Shown here one piece after another: positions 1 to 7,147 of a DNA stretch of 10,599 bases. Position 1 is the stretch's first letter; each line of letters opens with the position of its first letter. The notes beneath the pieces were generated by a model. The model made no database searches. It was not told the DNA's origin and worked only from the letters and a program-made list of their open reading frames with translations. Made by a program: the position numbers and the translations under genes. This DNA comes from Acidobacteriota bacterium (GTDB lineage: Bacteria; Acidobacteriota; Terriglobia; Terriglobales; Acidobacteriaceae). The stretch covers positions 1 through 10,599 of the forward strand of contig JAJYBT010000032.1 of NCBI GenBank assembly GCA_021778875.1. The letters are read 5' to 3'.

Positions 1-212
1 CAATGGATCAGTCCGAGGAGAGCCTGCGCATCCTGCGCAATCGCTATGGCGCGGGGTTGGCGACGATGACGGACCTGCTGAGCGCGGAAGATGCACAGCG
101 CCAGAGCCAGACCAACTATTGGCATGCGGTGTACGGCAATGCCGTGGCGTATGCCCAACTGTTATTCGCGACAGGGACACTGACTCCTGATGCGGCGGAG
201 GTTTTGCAATGA
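1..212 (+). CDS. TolC-family outer-membrane efflux channel, C-terminal end (partial)
   Basis: This is the last 70 or so codons of a gene that begins before the window; the ATG at position 3 is internal, not a start. The residues are typical of the final long helix of TolC/OEP proteins: an R-N-R-Y-G-A-G-L-A-T-M-T-D-L-L stretch, then A-E-D-A-Q, then N-Y-W-H-A-V-Y and A-Y-A-Q-L-L-F-A-T-G-T-L. In this family the protein forms the outer-membrane beta-barrel and periplasmic tunnel through which RND pumps expel substrate. Its stop overlaps the start of the adaptor gene in an ATGA (209-212), which supports translational coupling and a shared pump. Family assignment is firm; the substrate cannot be told from this fragment. 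Confidence 0.9.
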   Translation, partial: MDQSEESLRILRNRYGAGLATMTDLLSAEDAQRQSQTNYWHAVYGNAVAYAQLLFATGTLTPDAAEVLQ

Positions 213-1321
213 AGATTGTTTTGTCGGTTTGTTTGATCGCCGCCTCTTCGGCGATGCTGGCCGGATGCAACTCCGGGGATAAGAGCCAACCGGCCGCGAC
301 GCAGACGGCCCAGGCCCGCGTGGTGACGAGCCAGCAGCAGCAGGCGGCGGAGGCCATCCGCGCCACGGGCACGCTGCACGCGCATGAGACGGCGGTGGTG
401 TCCGCGCAGGTGGTGGGCCGCATCCAGCAGGTGCTGGTGCATGAGGGCGACAGCGTGCGCGCCGGGCAAACGCTGGCGGTGCTGGATGACGCCACGCTGC
501 GCGCAGCCGTGGAGCAGGCGCAATCTGGCGTGAAGGCCGCCGAGAACCAGCAGGCAGCAGCGCAGACCAATGCAGCACTGGCAGCCAGCACGCTGGCGCG
601 CTACCAGCAGTTGCAGTCGCAGAAGAGCGTGAGCCCGCAGGAACTGGATGAAGTGACTCGCCGCTCTGAGGCAGCCTCGGCACAGGTGGATGCGATGCGC
701 GCGCAGAGCAACGCCGCCAAGGCGCAGGCAACCAGCGCGCAGACCATGCTGAGCTACACACGCATTCGCGCTCCGTTTGCGGGCGTGGTGACGGCGCGCA
801 TGGCCGACCCCGGCACGCTTGCCTCGCCGGGCGTTCCGCTGCTGCAGGTGGACAGCGCAGGGCCGCTGCAGTTGCAGGCCACGGTGGATGAGTCCGCCAT
901 CAACATGATTCACATGGGCATGAAGATTCCGGTGCGGGTGGATGCCGCGGGCGGAGCCGATTTGACAGGCACCGTAGCGGAGATTGTTCCCGCGGCGGAC
1001 CCGGCAAGCCACAGCTTTACGGTGAAGATCAACCTTGCTCCCTCCAAGCTGTTGCGCGCGGGCATGTATGGCACTGCGGAGATTGCCACGGGCACGCGCC
1101 AGGCGATTCGTGTGCCGCGCTCGGCGATTGTCATTCGCGGCTCGCTGCCGTGCGCCTACGTGCTCGACGGCAACGGCATTGCGCAGATGCGCTACGTGAC
1201 GCTGGGCGCCGCACAGGGCAACCTGGTGGAGGTGCTGTCGGGCATCTCTGCCGGAGAGAAGCTGGTGGATGATCCGGGAGATCGGGAACTGGCCGGCAAG
1301 CGCATCGAGGTCCAGCCATGA
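209..1321 (+). CDS. RND efflux periplasmic adaptor (membrane fusion) lipoprotein, HlyD/AcrA family
   Basis: A 370-residue adaptor that links an inner-membrane RND pump to the TolC channel. The N-terminus is a lipoprotein signal peptide with lipobox L-A-G-C, so Cys20 should be lipidated. Residues about 60-95 form the first half of the biotinyl-lipoyl domain (V-V-G-R-I-Q-Q-V, then H-E-G-D-S-V-R-A-G-Q-T-L). Residues about 96-180 are Ala/Gln-rich and fit the alpha-helical hairpin. The second lipoyl half follows (Y-T-R-I-R-A-P-F-A-G-V-V, 183-194), then the beta-barrel and a membrane-proximal domain near the end. Length is normal for the family. The start is fixed by the ATGA overlap with the upstream TolC gene; the stop overlaps the permease start in the same way (1318-1321). 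Role is confident, substrate unknown. Confidence 0.93.
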   Translation: MKIVLSVCLIAASSAMLAGCNSGDKSQPAATQTAQARVVTSQQQQAAEAIRATGTLHAHETAVVSAQVVGRIQQVLVHEGDSVRAGQTLAVLDDATLRAAVEQAQSGVKAAENQQAAAQTNAALAASTLARYQQLQSQKSVSPQELDEVTRRSEAASAQVDAMRAQSNAAKAQATSAQTMLSYTRIRAPFAGVVTARMADPGTLASPGVPLLQVDSAGPLQLQATVDESAINMIHMGMKIPVRVDAAGGADLTGTVAEIVPAADPASHSFTVKINLAPSKLLRAGMYGTAEIATGTRQAIRVPRSAIVIRGSLPCAYVLDGNGIAQMRYVTLGAAQGNLVEVLSGISAGEKLVDDPGDRELAGKRIEVQP

Positions 1322-4300
1322 CGACAGAGAATCCGAAACACGCCGGGCTGGGACTGGCCGGACGGCTGGCCCATGCCTTTCTCAACTCCAAGCTGACGCC
1401 GCTGTTTGTTGTGGCGTCGCTGGCGCTGGGCGTCTTCTCCGTTGCGGTGATTCCGAGGGAAGAAGACCCGCAGATCCTTGTGCCGATGCTGGACATCACG
1501 ACGGCGATGCCGGGTGCGTCGCCGGCTGAGGTGGAGCAGCGCGTCACCATGCCGATCGAGACGATGGTGCACGAGATCTCCGGCGTGGAGTATGTCTACT
1601 CGACATCGAGCCCGGGGCAGAGCCTGGTGATTGTGCGCTTCCTGGTCGGCACGCCGCAGGAAGATGCGCTGATCAAGGTTTACAGCAAGCTCTACTCCAA
1701 CCTGGACCGCATGATTCCGGGCGTCTCTCAGCCCATCATCAAGGCTCGCTCGATTGATGACGTGCCGATTCTGTCGCTCACGCTGTGGGGCGCGCACTAC
1801 AACGGTTATCAGCGCCGCGCGATTGCGGATGAGGTGCAGCACAACATTCAGCAGACGCCGGACGTCTCAGAGAGCACGGTGATCGGCGGGCTGCCGCGCA
1901 CCATGCGCGTGATGCTGAGCACGGCCAAGCTGAATGCCTACGGGCTTTCGCCGCTGGCGATTGTCGGTCATCTGCAGGCGGCCAACGCCAAGCTGCAGGC
2001 GGGCAGCTTTGCGGAGAACAACCAGGAGATCCGGGTGGATGCGGGCGACCTGTTCACCAGCCGCAAGGACCTGGAGTCCGTGGTGGTGGCGGTCGATCAC
2101 GGGCGGCCTGTGTATCTGCGCGATGTTGCCGACCAGATACTTGATGGCCCATCAGACCCGGCCAATTACGTGCTCTTCGGCACGACGAACTCCAGCGCCG
2201 GACCGAACCAGGTTGCGCAGCAGTATCCCGCGGTGACCGTGACTGTGGCCAAGCGCAAGGGAACCAACGCAACCGACATTGCCAATGCCGTGCTGAAGCG
2301 CGTGCAGGAGATGAAGGGCGTCCAGATTCCCAACGACGTTACGGTTACGACGACGCGCAACTACGGCGACACAGCCAAGGCCAAGTCCGATGAGTTGCTG
2401 GAGCACCTGCTGCTGGCCACGCTGTCGGTGACGTTTCTGATTGCGCTCTTTCTTGGCTGGCGCGAGTCCGGCGTGGTGCTGCTGGCCATTCCTGTAACGC
2501 TGGCGCTCACCATGTCCATCTTTTACTTTCTGGGCTACACCATCAATCGCGTCACCCTGTTTGCGCTGATCTTCTCGATCGGCATCCTGGTGGACGACGC
2601 CATTGTGGTGGTGGAGAACATGGTGCGGCACTTCCGGCTGCCGGAGAATCAGCATCGCCCGTGCAGCGACGTGACGGTGGAGGCGGTTGCCGAGGTGGGC
2701 AATCCCACCATTCTGGCCACCTTTGCCGTGATTGCGGCTGTGCTTCCCATGGCCTTTGTCCGCGGCCTGATGGGCCCGTACATGCGGCCCATCCCGGTGG
2801 GCGCCTCGGCGGCGATGCTGTTCTCGCTGATGGTGGCCTTTGTGGTGTCGCCGTGGGCTGCAATGCGGCTGCTGGGCAAGCACCTGGGCGGAGCGCGCAC
2901 CCTGGAGCCAGAGCAGGAGAACTGGAGAACGCGGCTCTACCGGCGCGTGATGACGCCGCTGATCGCTTCCGCCAGAAACCGCATGCTGTTTTTCATCGCC
3001 GTGATTGTGCTGCTGCTCATCTCGGTTGCGCTGGTTCCGCTGGGGCTGGTGCGCGTGAAGATGCTGCCCTTCGACAACAAGAGCGAGCTGCAGGTGGTGG
3101 TGAACATGCCGGACGGCACGCCGCTGGAGCAGACGCTGCGCGTGGCGCAGGCGCTGGGCACCGAGCTGGCTCGCCAGCCGGAGGTGATCAACTACCAGGA
3201 GTATGCGGGGACATCGGGCCCGTACAACTTCAACGGCCTGGTGCGCCACTACTTCATGCGTCGCATGCCGAACCAGGCCGACATCCAGGTGAACCTGTTG
3301 CCTGCCAACAAGCGCAGTGCGCAGAGCCACGCCATTGCCAAGCGGCTGCGTCCGCTGCTGATTGCGATTGGCAACCAGTACGGCGCGCGCATCCAGGTGA
3401 GCGAGGTTCCGCCGGGACCGCCGGTGATCCAGACGCTGGTGGCCGAGGTGTATGGGCCGGATCCGGACGGGCAGGTTCGCGTTGCCCAGCAGATCAAGTC
3501 CATCTTCCAGAGCACGCCGGGCGTGGTGGATACCGACTGGTATGTGGAGGACCCGCAGACCCAGCTGGCGATTCACGTGGACCAGGTGAAGGCCGCGCAG
3601 CATGGCATTGCGGTGGCGGACGTGGCCAAGGCGCTGACGCTTGCCACCTCGGGCATGGAGGTGGGCCTGCTGCACGACGGCAACTCGCGTGAGCCGATTC
3701 CGATGACGGTGCAGTTCACGCGTCCGGATCGCTCGTCCGAGCAGGCCCTAGAAAACATTCACCTGCCCGGAGCCGATGGCTCGATGGTCTCCCTGCGAGA
3801 GCTTGTGACCATCGATCACGAAACGATTCCGCGCAGCATCTACCACAAGAATCTGCGTCGCGTGGTGTACGTGACCGGCGATGTGGCCGGCGCGGAAGAG
3901 AGCCCCGTGTACGCGATTCTGAAGATGAACAAGCAGCTGGACAACCTGAAGCTGCCGGCCGGCTACACGCTCACGCGCTACAACGCGGAGATGCCTGAGT
4001 CGTCCGATCACTACTCGATGAAGTGGGACGGCGAATGGCAGATCACGATCGAGGTCTTCCGCGATCTGGGCCTTGCCTTTGCCGCAGTACTGGTGCTGAT
4101 CTACGTGCTGGTGGTCGGCTGGTTCCGGTCCTTCATTGTGCCGCTGATCATCATGGCGCCGATTCCGCTGACGCTGGTGGGCATTCTGCCCGCGCATGCG
4201 CTGATGGGCGCGTTCTTTACGGCAACGTCGATGATCGGCTTTATTGCCGGCGCCGGCATCATCGTGCGCAACTCGATCATCCTGGTGGACTTCATCGAGC

Positions 4301-4563
4301 TGCGACGCAGCCAGGGAGTGGAACTGGGTCAGGCAGTGATTGACGCAGGTGCGATTCGCTTCCGCCCGATGCTGCTGACGGCAGCCGCCGTTGTGGTGGG
4401 CGCAAGCGTGATTCTGACGGACCCCATCTTCCAGGGACTTGCCGTATCGCTGATTGCCGGGGCCATTGCATCCACGTTCCTTTCGTGGCCCACGATTCCG
4501 ATTCTGTACTACATCGTTCACTCGCACACCAAGCAGGATATTTCCTGTGAATCTGAGAAATAA
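1318..4563 (+). CDS. RND-family efflux permease (AcrB/MexB-like superfamily)
   Basis: A 1081-residue proton-driven inner-membrane pump, of normal full length with the usual internal duplication. TM1 lies near residues 28-46, followed by P-R-E-E-D-P-Q-I (46-53) in place of the shorter AcrB loop. Porter motifs include P-G-A-S-P-A-E-V-E (65-73) and P-I-E-T-M (79-83). TM4 carries G-I-L-V-D-D-A-I-V-V-V-E-N (422-434); Asp426 and Asp427 match the proton-relay aspartates D407/D408 of AcrB. The second half has its own porter domain (about 585-905) and TM7-12, including V-R-N-S-I-I-L-V-D-F-I-E-L (983-995) and R-F-R-P-M-L (1014-1019). By eye, Glu994 falls where AcrB has Lys940. This is not a CusA-type sequence I can tie to a metal. 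It probably exports organic or hydrophobic compounds, but the substrate is not readable. It is coupled to the adaptor by an ATGA overlap. Confidence 0.95.
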   Translation: MTTENPKHAGLGLAGRLAHAFLNSKLTPLFVVASLALGVFSVAVIPREEDPQILVPMLDITTAMPGASPAEVEQRVTMPIETMVHEISGVEYVYSTSSPGQSLVIVRFLVGTPQEDALIKVYSKLYSNLDRMIPGVSQPIIKARSIDDVPILSLTLWGAHYNGYQRRAIADEVQHNIQQTPDVSESTVIGGLPRTMRVMLSTAKLNAYGLSPLAIVGHLQAANAKLQAGSFAENNQEIRVDAGDLFTSRKDLESVVVAVDHGRPVYLRDVADQILDGPSDPANYVLFGTTNSSAGPNQVAQQYPAVTVTVAKRKGTNATDIANAVLKRVQEMKGVQIPNDVTVTTTRNYGDTAKAKSDELLEHLLLATLSVTFLIALFLGWRESGVVLLAIPVTLALTMSIFYFLGYTINRVTLFALIFSIGILVDDAIVVVENMVRHFRLPENQHRPCSDVTVEAVAEVGNPTILATFAVIAAVLPMAFVRGLMGPYMRPIPVGASAAMLFSLMVAFVVSPWAAMRLLGKHLGGARTLEPEQENWRTRLYRRVMTPLIASARNRMLFFIAVIVLLLISVALVPLGLVRVKMLPFDNKSELQVVVNMPDGTPLEQTLRVAQALGTELARQPEVINYQEYAGTSGPYNFNGLVRHYFMRRMPNQADIQVNLLPANKRSAQSHAIAKRLRPLLIAIGNQYGARIQVSEVPPGPPVIQTLVAEVYGPDPDGQVRVAQQIKSIFQSTPGVVDTDWYVEDPQTQLAIHVDQVKAAQHGIAVADVAKALTLATSGMEVGLLHDGNSREPIPMTVQFTRPDRSSEQALENIHLPGADGSMVSLRELVTIDHETIPRSIYHKNLRRVVYVTGDVAGAEESPVYAILKMNKQLDNLKLPAGYTLTRYNAEMPESSDHYSMKWDGEWQITIEVFRDLGLAFAAVLVLIYVLVVGWFRSFIVPLIIMAPIPLTLVGILPAHALMGAFFTATSMIGFIAGAGIIVRNSIILVDFIELRRSQGVELGQAVIDAGAIRFRPMLLTAAAVVVGASVILTDPIFQGLAVSLIAGAIASTFLSWPTIPILYYIVHSHTKQDISCESEK

Positions 4564-4577
4564 CAAGGAGAACTCTC

Positions 4578-4784
4578 ATGACCGTTGAACGCGCACTTCG
4601 CATGGCTGCAGGCATCGTGGTTCTGGTATCGCTTGCGCTGGCTCACTTTGTCTCACTGAACTGGCTGTGGCTGACAGCCTTTGTGGGACTGAACCTGCTG
4701 CAGTCGGCCTTTACCAACTGGTGCCCCGCCATGATGATCTTCCGCGCGATAGGCCTGAAAGATGCAACCTGCGGGACCAAGTGA
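4578..4784 (+). CDS. Small DUF2892 (YgaP-like) inner-membrane protein
   Basis: A 68-residue protein with a short amphipathic N-terminus (M-T-V-E-R-A-L-R-M-A-A-G), two closely spaced hydrophobic segments (about 9-25 and 28-45), then N-W-C-P-A-M-M-I-F-R-A-I-G-L (48-61). That pattern is the DUF2892 fold. In E. coli YgaP this domain anchors a rhodanese, but here it stands alone with no sulfurtransferase domain. A clear AAGGAG at 4565-4570, 7 nt before the ATG, fixes the start. It sits 14 nt after the pump gene and 6 nt before the methyltransferase, so it belongs to the efflux operon. The Cys in N-W-C-P is the obvious residue of interest, with a second Cys near the C-terminus (C-G-T-K). The biochemical role of stand-alone DUF2892 proteins is not known to me. 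Confidence 0.85.
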   Translation: MTVERALRMAAGIVVLVSLALAHFVSLNWLWLTAFVGLNLLQSAFTNWCPAMMIFRAIGLKDATCGTK

Positions 4785-4790
4785 GGACGC

Positions 4791-5375
4791 ATGACAGACA
4801 AGCGATTTGATGCGTCGCAGGCGCATCGGCTGGATGCGCCGGAACGGCTGACATGGTTGCCTCCCGGCGAGGTGGTGCAGGCGCTGGGCATTCAGCCGGG
4901 CGACGTGATTGCCGACATCGGCGCGGGCACGGGATACTTTGCCCTGCCGATGGCAATCGCGGCGGGACCGCAAGGCAAGGTATTCGCCGTGGATGCGCAG
5001 GCGGAGATGCTGGGACATCTGCAGGAGAAGATCTCCAAGCACGAAGCAGAGGGCATTGAGCTGGTGCATGCGGAAGCGCACGCAACCGGCCTGCCCGCAG
5101 CAAGCTGCAACGTGGTCTTTCTGGCCAACGTGTGGCACGAGTTTGCCGATCGCGCCGCCGTGCTCGCCGAGGCCAAACGCATCCTGAAGCCCGCGGGACA
5201 CATCGCCATTCTGGACTGGCGTCCGGATGTGGAGCGCGAGGCCGGACCGCCGCTCGATCACCGCATCCGCGCGGCAGATGCCGTGCAGGAACTCCAGGGC
5301 GCTGCGTTTGCAAAGGCAGGGCAGTGCAACATTGGCAAATATTCCTGGCTTGTCCAGGGGGAGTGGAAGGGATGA
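4791..5375 (+). CDS. Class I SAM-dependent methyltransferase (UbiE/methyltransferase-11-like)
   Basis: A 194-residue Rossmann-fold methyltransferase. Motif I is D-I-G-A-G-T-G-Y-F (42-50), which binds S-adenosylmethionine. V-F-A-V-D-A-Q (64-70) ends strand 2, with Asp68 expected to hold the ribose. E-A-H-A-T-G-L-P (95-102) resembles the motif that flanks the adenine. F-L-A-N-V-W-H-E-F (110-118) is strand 4, and L-K-P-A-G-H-I-A-I-L-D-W-R (132-144) covers strand 5. A second conserved block, G-P-P-L-D-H-R-I (152-159), precedes the end. It is shorter than ubiquinone/menaquinone methyltransferases, and nothing identifies the acceptor. The start lies 6 nt after the DUF2892 stop, with GAGGA at 4783-4787 spaced only 3 nt, so coupling is likely. 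The stop overlaps the next gene (ATGA, 5372-5375). It could modify the exported compound or act in detoxification; both are guesses. Confidence 0.88.
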   Translation: MTDKRFDASQAHRLDAPERLTWLPPGEVVQALGIQPGDVIADIGAGTGYFALPMAIAAGPQGKVFAVDAQAEMLGHLQEKISKHEAEGIELVHAEAHATGLPAASCNVVFLANVWHEFADRAAVLAEAKRILKPAGHIAILDWRPDVEREAGPPLDHRIRAADAVQELQGAAFAKAGQCNIGKYSWLVQGEWKG

Positions 5376-5653
5376 CTGCCCGGAAACACTCCGCCGAGGC
5401 AGGGGCAACCCGGCCACGGCGGAGTGAGCAGGTGAAGGACGAGGTGTATCGCCAGATGTTTCGGCTGGAGGCGAGCCGTCCTGGCGCCGAGTTGGATCTC
5501 GCCCTTGCGCTGCTGCGCGCATGGATGGATGCGGAATCCAAACCCGAGAGCTGCGAGGAGCGGCAGTGGCTGCACAAGATTTGCCCCATATGCATTGCAA
5601 TGATCGAGACTGCGATGCATCCGGGCAGCCCGTCGCGCTCCTGCGTGCAGTGA
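5372..5653 (+). CDS. Small hypothetical protein with C-P-I-C motif
   Basis: I do not recognise this 93-residue protein. Evidence that it is real: its ATG overlaps the methyltransferase stop (ATGA, 5372-5375), its codons favour G/C in third position like the neighbours, and GGAAGG lies just upstream at 5365-5370. The first 20 residues are basic and probably disordered (T-A-R-K-H-S and R-P-R-R-S-E). The middle is predicted helical (V-K-D-E-V-Y-R-Q-M-F-R-L-E-A, then L-A-L-A-L-L-R-A-W-M-D-A). The C-terminal third holds four cysteines: one in E-S-C-E-E, two in K-I-C-P-I-C, and one near the end in R-S-C-V-Q. The CxxC pair could bind metal or form a redox disulfide. No signal peptide or membrane segment is evident. 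It is the last gene of the efflux operon. Confidence 0.7.
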   Translation: MTARKHSAEAGATRPRRSEQVKDEVYRQMFRLEASRPGAELDLALALLRAWMDAESKPESCEERQWLHKICPICIAMIETAMHPGSPSRSCVQ

Positions 5654-5665
5654 GCATGAAGACTG

Positions 5666-5693
5666 GCTCCGGCGTTCCGGCCCCAACCGGAGC
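5666..5693 (+). other. Inverted repeat after the efflux operon (possible weak terminator or processing hairpin)
   Basis: GCTCCGG (5666-5672) pairs perfectly with CCGGAGC (5687-5693) around a 14-nt loop. The same 3' arm can instead pair with TCCGG at 5676-5680, giving a shorter 6-nt-loop hairpin, so the two are mutually exclusive. No T-run follows, so this is not a canonical intrinsic terminator. It lies just past the stop of the last efflux-operon gene and before the sigma factor, where an operon end would be expected. Confidence 0.35.
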
Positions 5694-5720
5694 AATGCGA
5701 CGCGCGGCCAATGCAGCGAA

Positions 5721-5726
5721 TATACT
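5721..5726 (+). promoter_or_regulatory. Possible -10 element upstream of the sigma-factor gene
   Basis: TATACT is a near-consensus -10 hexamer in otherwise GC-rich DNA. A start of transcription about 7 nt downstream would leave a leader of only about 17 nt before the ATG at 5750. No recognisable -35 (TTGACA-like) lies 16-18 nt upstream, where the sequence is GC-rich, so confidence is limited. Confidence 0.3.
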
Positions 5727-5749
5727 AGAGATGAGACGCACTTTTTCCC

Positions 5750-6667
5750 ATGCGCCCTGAACTGATACAAGCTGCAGAACTGTTGCAACGCAATACGCCC
5801 GAAGCTGTGGAAGAGGCGATCCGGTTGCTGCAGAACACGGTCTATTCCTTCAGCATGAAGGTCTGCGGGCATCCGGAGGATGCCGAAGACACCATGCAGG
5901 AGGTGCTGTATCGTTCGCTGGGTCATCTGGCCAAAATTCAGGACCCGCAGGCGCTGGCGGTGTGGCTTTACACGGTGACACGAAACCGCTGCTGGCGCAT
6001 GCGCCGGAAACCGGCGAACACGCCGGCGCGCACGCTCTCACTGGATGAGCTGATGCCGGATGATGCGGAGCTTGGCCGCCTGCTGCAGGATGCCGCGGAA
6101 GATCCGGAGGGCAACCTGCTGCACGCCGAGCGGCATCACCTGCTGCATGAAGCGGTGCTGCACATTCCGGCGCAGTTGCGGATTGTGCTGGTGCTGCACG
6201 ACATGGAGGACCTGAACACGGACCAGGTTTCGCAGATACTCGATCTGCAGCCGGGAACGGTGCGGGTTCGGCTGCATCGCGCGCGACTGGCCGTGCGCAA
6301 GGAGATGGGCCGCGTGCTGGAAGGCGAAGCAGCGCAGGCGGAGGCACAGACCGCAACGAGCCGGAAGCGCGGCAAGACAAAGGCGGGCAAGCGCCCCACG
6401 GCGTGCAAGGAACTGTTCTCGAACCTCTCAGAGTATCTGGATGGGCGCGTGGAGCCGCGCACGTGCGAGGAGATGCAGGCGCACATTGAAGGATGTCCGT
6501 CCTGCGTGGCTTTTCTGCGCGACCTGCGCGCGGCCATTGACCGTTGCCGGGCGATGGAGGTTCCGTGCGATCCGGCGGTGGCGCCGAGGCTTCGCTCCAT
6601 TCTGACGCGCGAGTATCTGCGCATGCTGGGAATGGCGGTACCGGAGAGTACGCAGGCCGCGCTGTAA
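5750..6667 (+). CDS. ECF-like RNA polymerase sigma factor with fused C-terminal zinc-finger (zf-HC2/anti-sigma-type) domain
   Basis: A 305-residue protein with two functional parts. Sigma region 2 spans about residues 20-90, with E-D-A-E-D-T-M-Q-E-V-L-Y-R-S (43-56) and W-L-Y-T-V-T-R-N-R-C-W-R (72-83), the segments that bind core polymerase and the -10 element. Sigma region 4 spans about 128-187, with a helix-turn-helix D-L-N-T-D-Q-V-S-Q-I-L-D-L (154-166) and G-T-V-R-V-R-L-H-R-A-R (169-179). A basic linker (S-R-K-R-G-K-T-K-A-G-K-R, 204-215) leads to a zinc-binding domain: Cys219, L-S-E-Y-L-D-G-R-V (226-234), then H-X3-C-X2-C at His245/Cys249/Cys252. In ZAS anti-sigma factors this motif binds zinc and senses thiol oxidation. 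Fusion to the sigma factor suggests self-regulation, which I infer. The start is certain because an in-frame TGA lies at 5732-5734 and no other start falls between. No strong ribosome-binding site is seen. Confidence 0.88.
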   Translation: MRPELIQAAELLQRNTPEAVEEAIRLLQNTVYSFSMKVCGHPEDAEDTMQEVLYRSLGHLAKIQDPQALAVWLYTVTRNRCWRMRRKPANTPARTLSLDELMPDDAELGRLLQDAAEDPEGNLLHAERHHLLHEAVLHIPAQLRIVLVLHDMEDLNTDQVSQILDLQPGTVRVRLHRARLAVRKEMGRVLEGEAAQAEAQTATSRKRGKTKAGKRPTACKELFSNLSEYLDGRVEPRTCEEMQAHIEGCPSCVAFLRDLRAAIDRCRAMEVPCDPAVAPRLRSILTREYLRMLGMAVPESTQAAL

Positions 6668-6705
6668 CACAACGCCGGTCTTGTGGCTTTTAAGTAAGGA
6701 AGACT

Positions 6706-6711
6706 AAGGAG
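6706..6711 (+). promoter_or_regulatory. Ribosome binding site of the OsmC-family gene
   Basis: AAGGAG lies 4 nt before the ATG at 6716 and fixes that start. A second purine-rich copy (TAAGGAAG, 6695-6702) sits just upstream. Confidence 0.75.
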
Positions 6712-6715
6712 AAGC

Positions 6716-7126
6716 ATGGAAATTAAAGTCAAACATCTGGACCAGGTCCGGTTCGCGATTGAAGCGCGTTCGCACACGATCATCTGCGATCAGCCGACGG
6801 ATAACGGCGGCGCGGATACGGGCATGACGCCACCCGAGTTTCTGCTGGCATCGCTGGGCTCTTGCGCGGCTTTTTATGCGGTGCAGTACCTGAGGACGCG
6901 GAACCTGGACCAGCAGAACGTGGAAGTGACGGTGACCGCAGAGAAGCTGAAGCCGCCGGCGCGGCTGGGCAACTTCCGCATCCAGGTGAATTGCCCGGTG
7001 CAACTTACGGAAGAGCAGACGCAGGGCCTGATCCGCTCTGTGCATCACTGCCTTGTGCACAACACGCTGCTGAATCCGCCGGAGATCAAGATTGAGCTGG
7101 CGATGGGCGAGCTTGCGGCGCAGTAA
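6716..7126 (+). CDS. OsmC/Ohr-family protein (thiol-dependent peroxide reductase-like)
   Basis: A 136-residue protein of normal OsmC length. The first catalytic cysteine lies in P-P-E-F-L-L-A-S-L-G-S-C-A (39-51; Cys50), at the start of the central helix. The second is in V-H-H-C-L-V-H-N-T-L (109-118; Cys112), followed by the typical N-P-P-E-I ending. Members use this pair to reduce organic or hydrogen peroxide, or act on other thiol substrates. This one looks closer to the broad OsmC group than to Ohr proper, because the N-terminal dimer arm is short. The gene follows the sigma factor by 48 nt on the same strand, so co-transcription is likely. If the sigma factor's zinc finger senses oxidants, OsmC would be a logical target, but that is inference. 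Confidence 0.88.
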   Translation: MEIKVKHLDQVRFAIEARSHTIICDQPTDNGGADTGMTPPEFLLASLGSCAAFYAVQYLRTRNLDQQNVEVTVTAEKLKPPARLGNFRIQVNCPVQLTEEQTQGLIRSVHHCLVHNTLLNPPEIKIELAMGELAAQ

Positions 7127-7147
7127 AGTAGATTGAACGGCAGCGGA

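Noticed and set aside
116..1012. 298-residue open frame on the minus strand
   Set aside because: Antisense to the adaptor gene, which has clear domains; the shadow has none.
2152..3675. 507-residue open frame on the minus strand
   Set aside because: Antisense to the RND permease, with low-complexity His/Arg/Gln-rich composition and no recognisable motif.
2661..3692. 343-residue Gly/Ala/Arg-rich plus-strand frame
   Set aside because: A shifted frame of the RND permease, whose own frame carries the family motifs through this stretch.
5132..5371. Longer version of the CPIC protein starting at 5132
   Set aside because: The extension overlaps the methyltransferase's conserved C-terminal half and is Arg-rich shadow sequence; the ATGA overlap start at 5372 fits the operon pattern.
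4653..5741. 362-residue minus-strand frame
   Set aside because: Antisense to DUF2892, methyltransferase and CPIC genes; no motif and no RBS seen.
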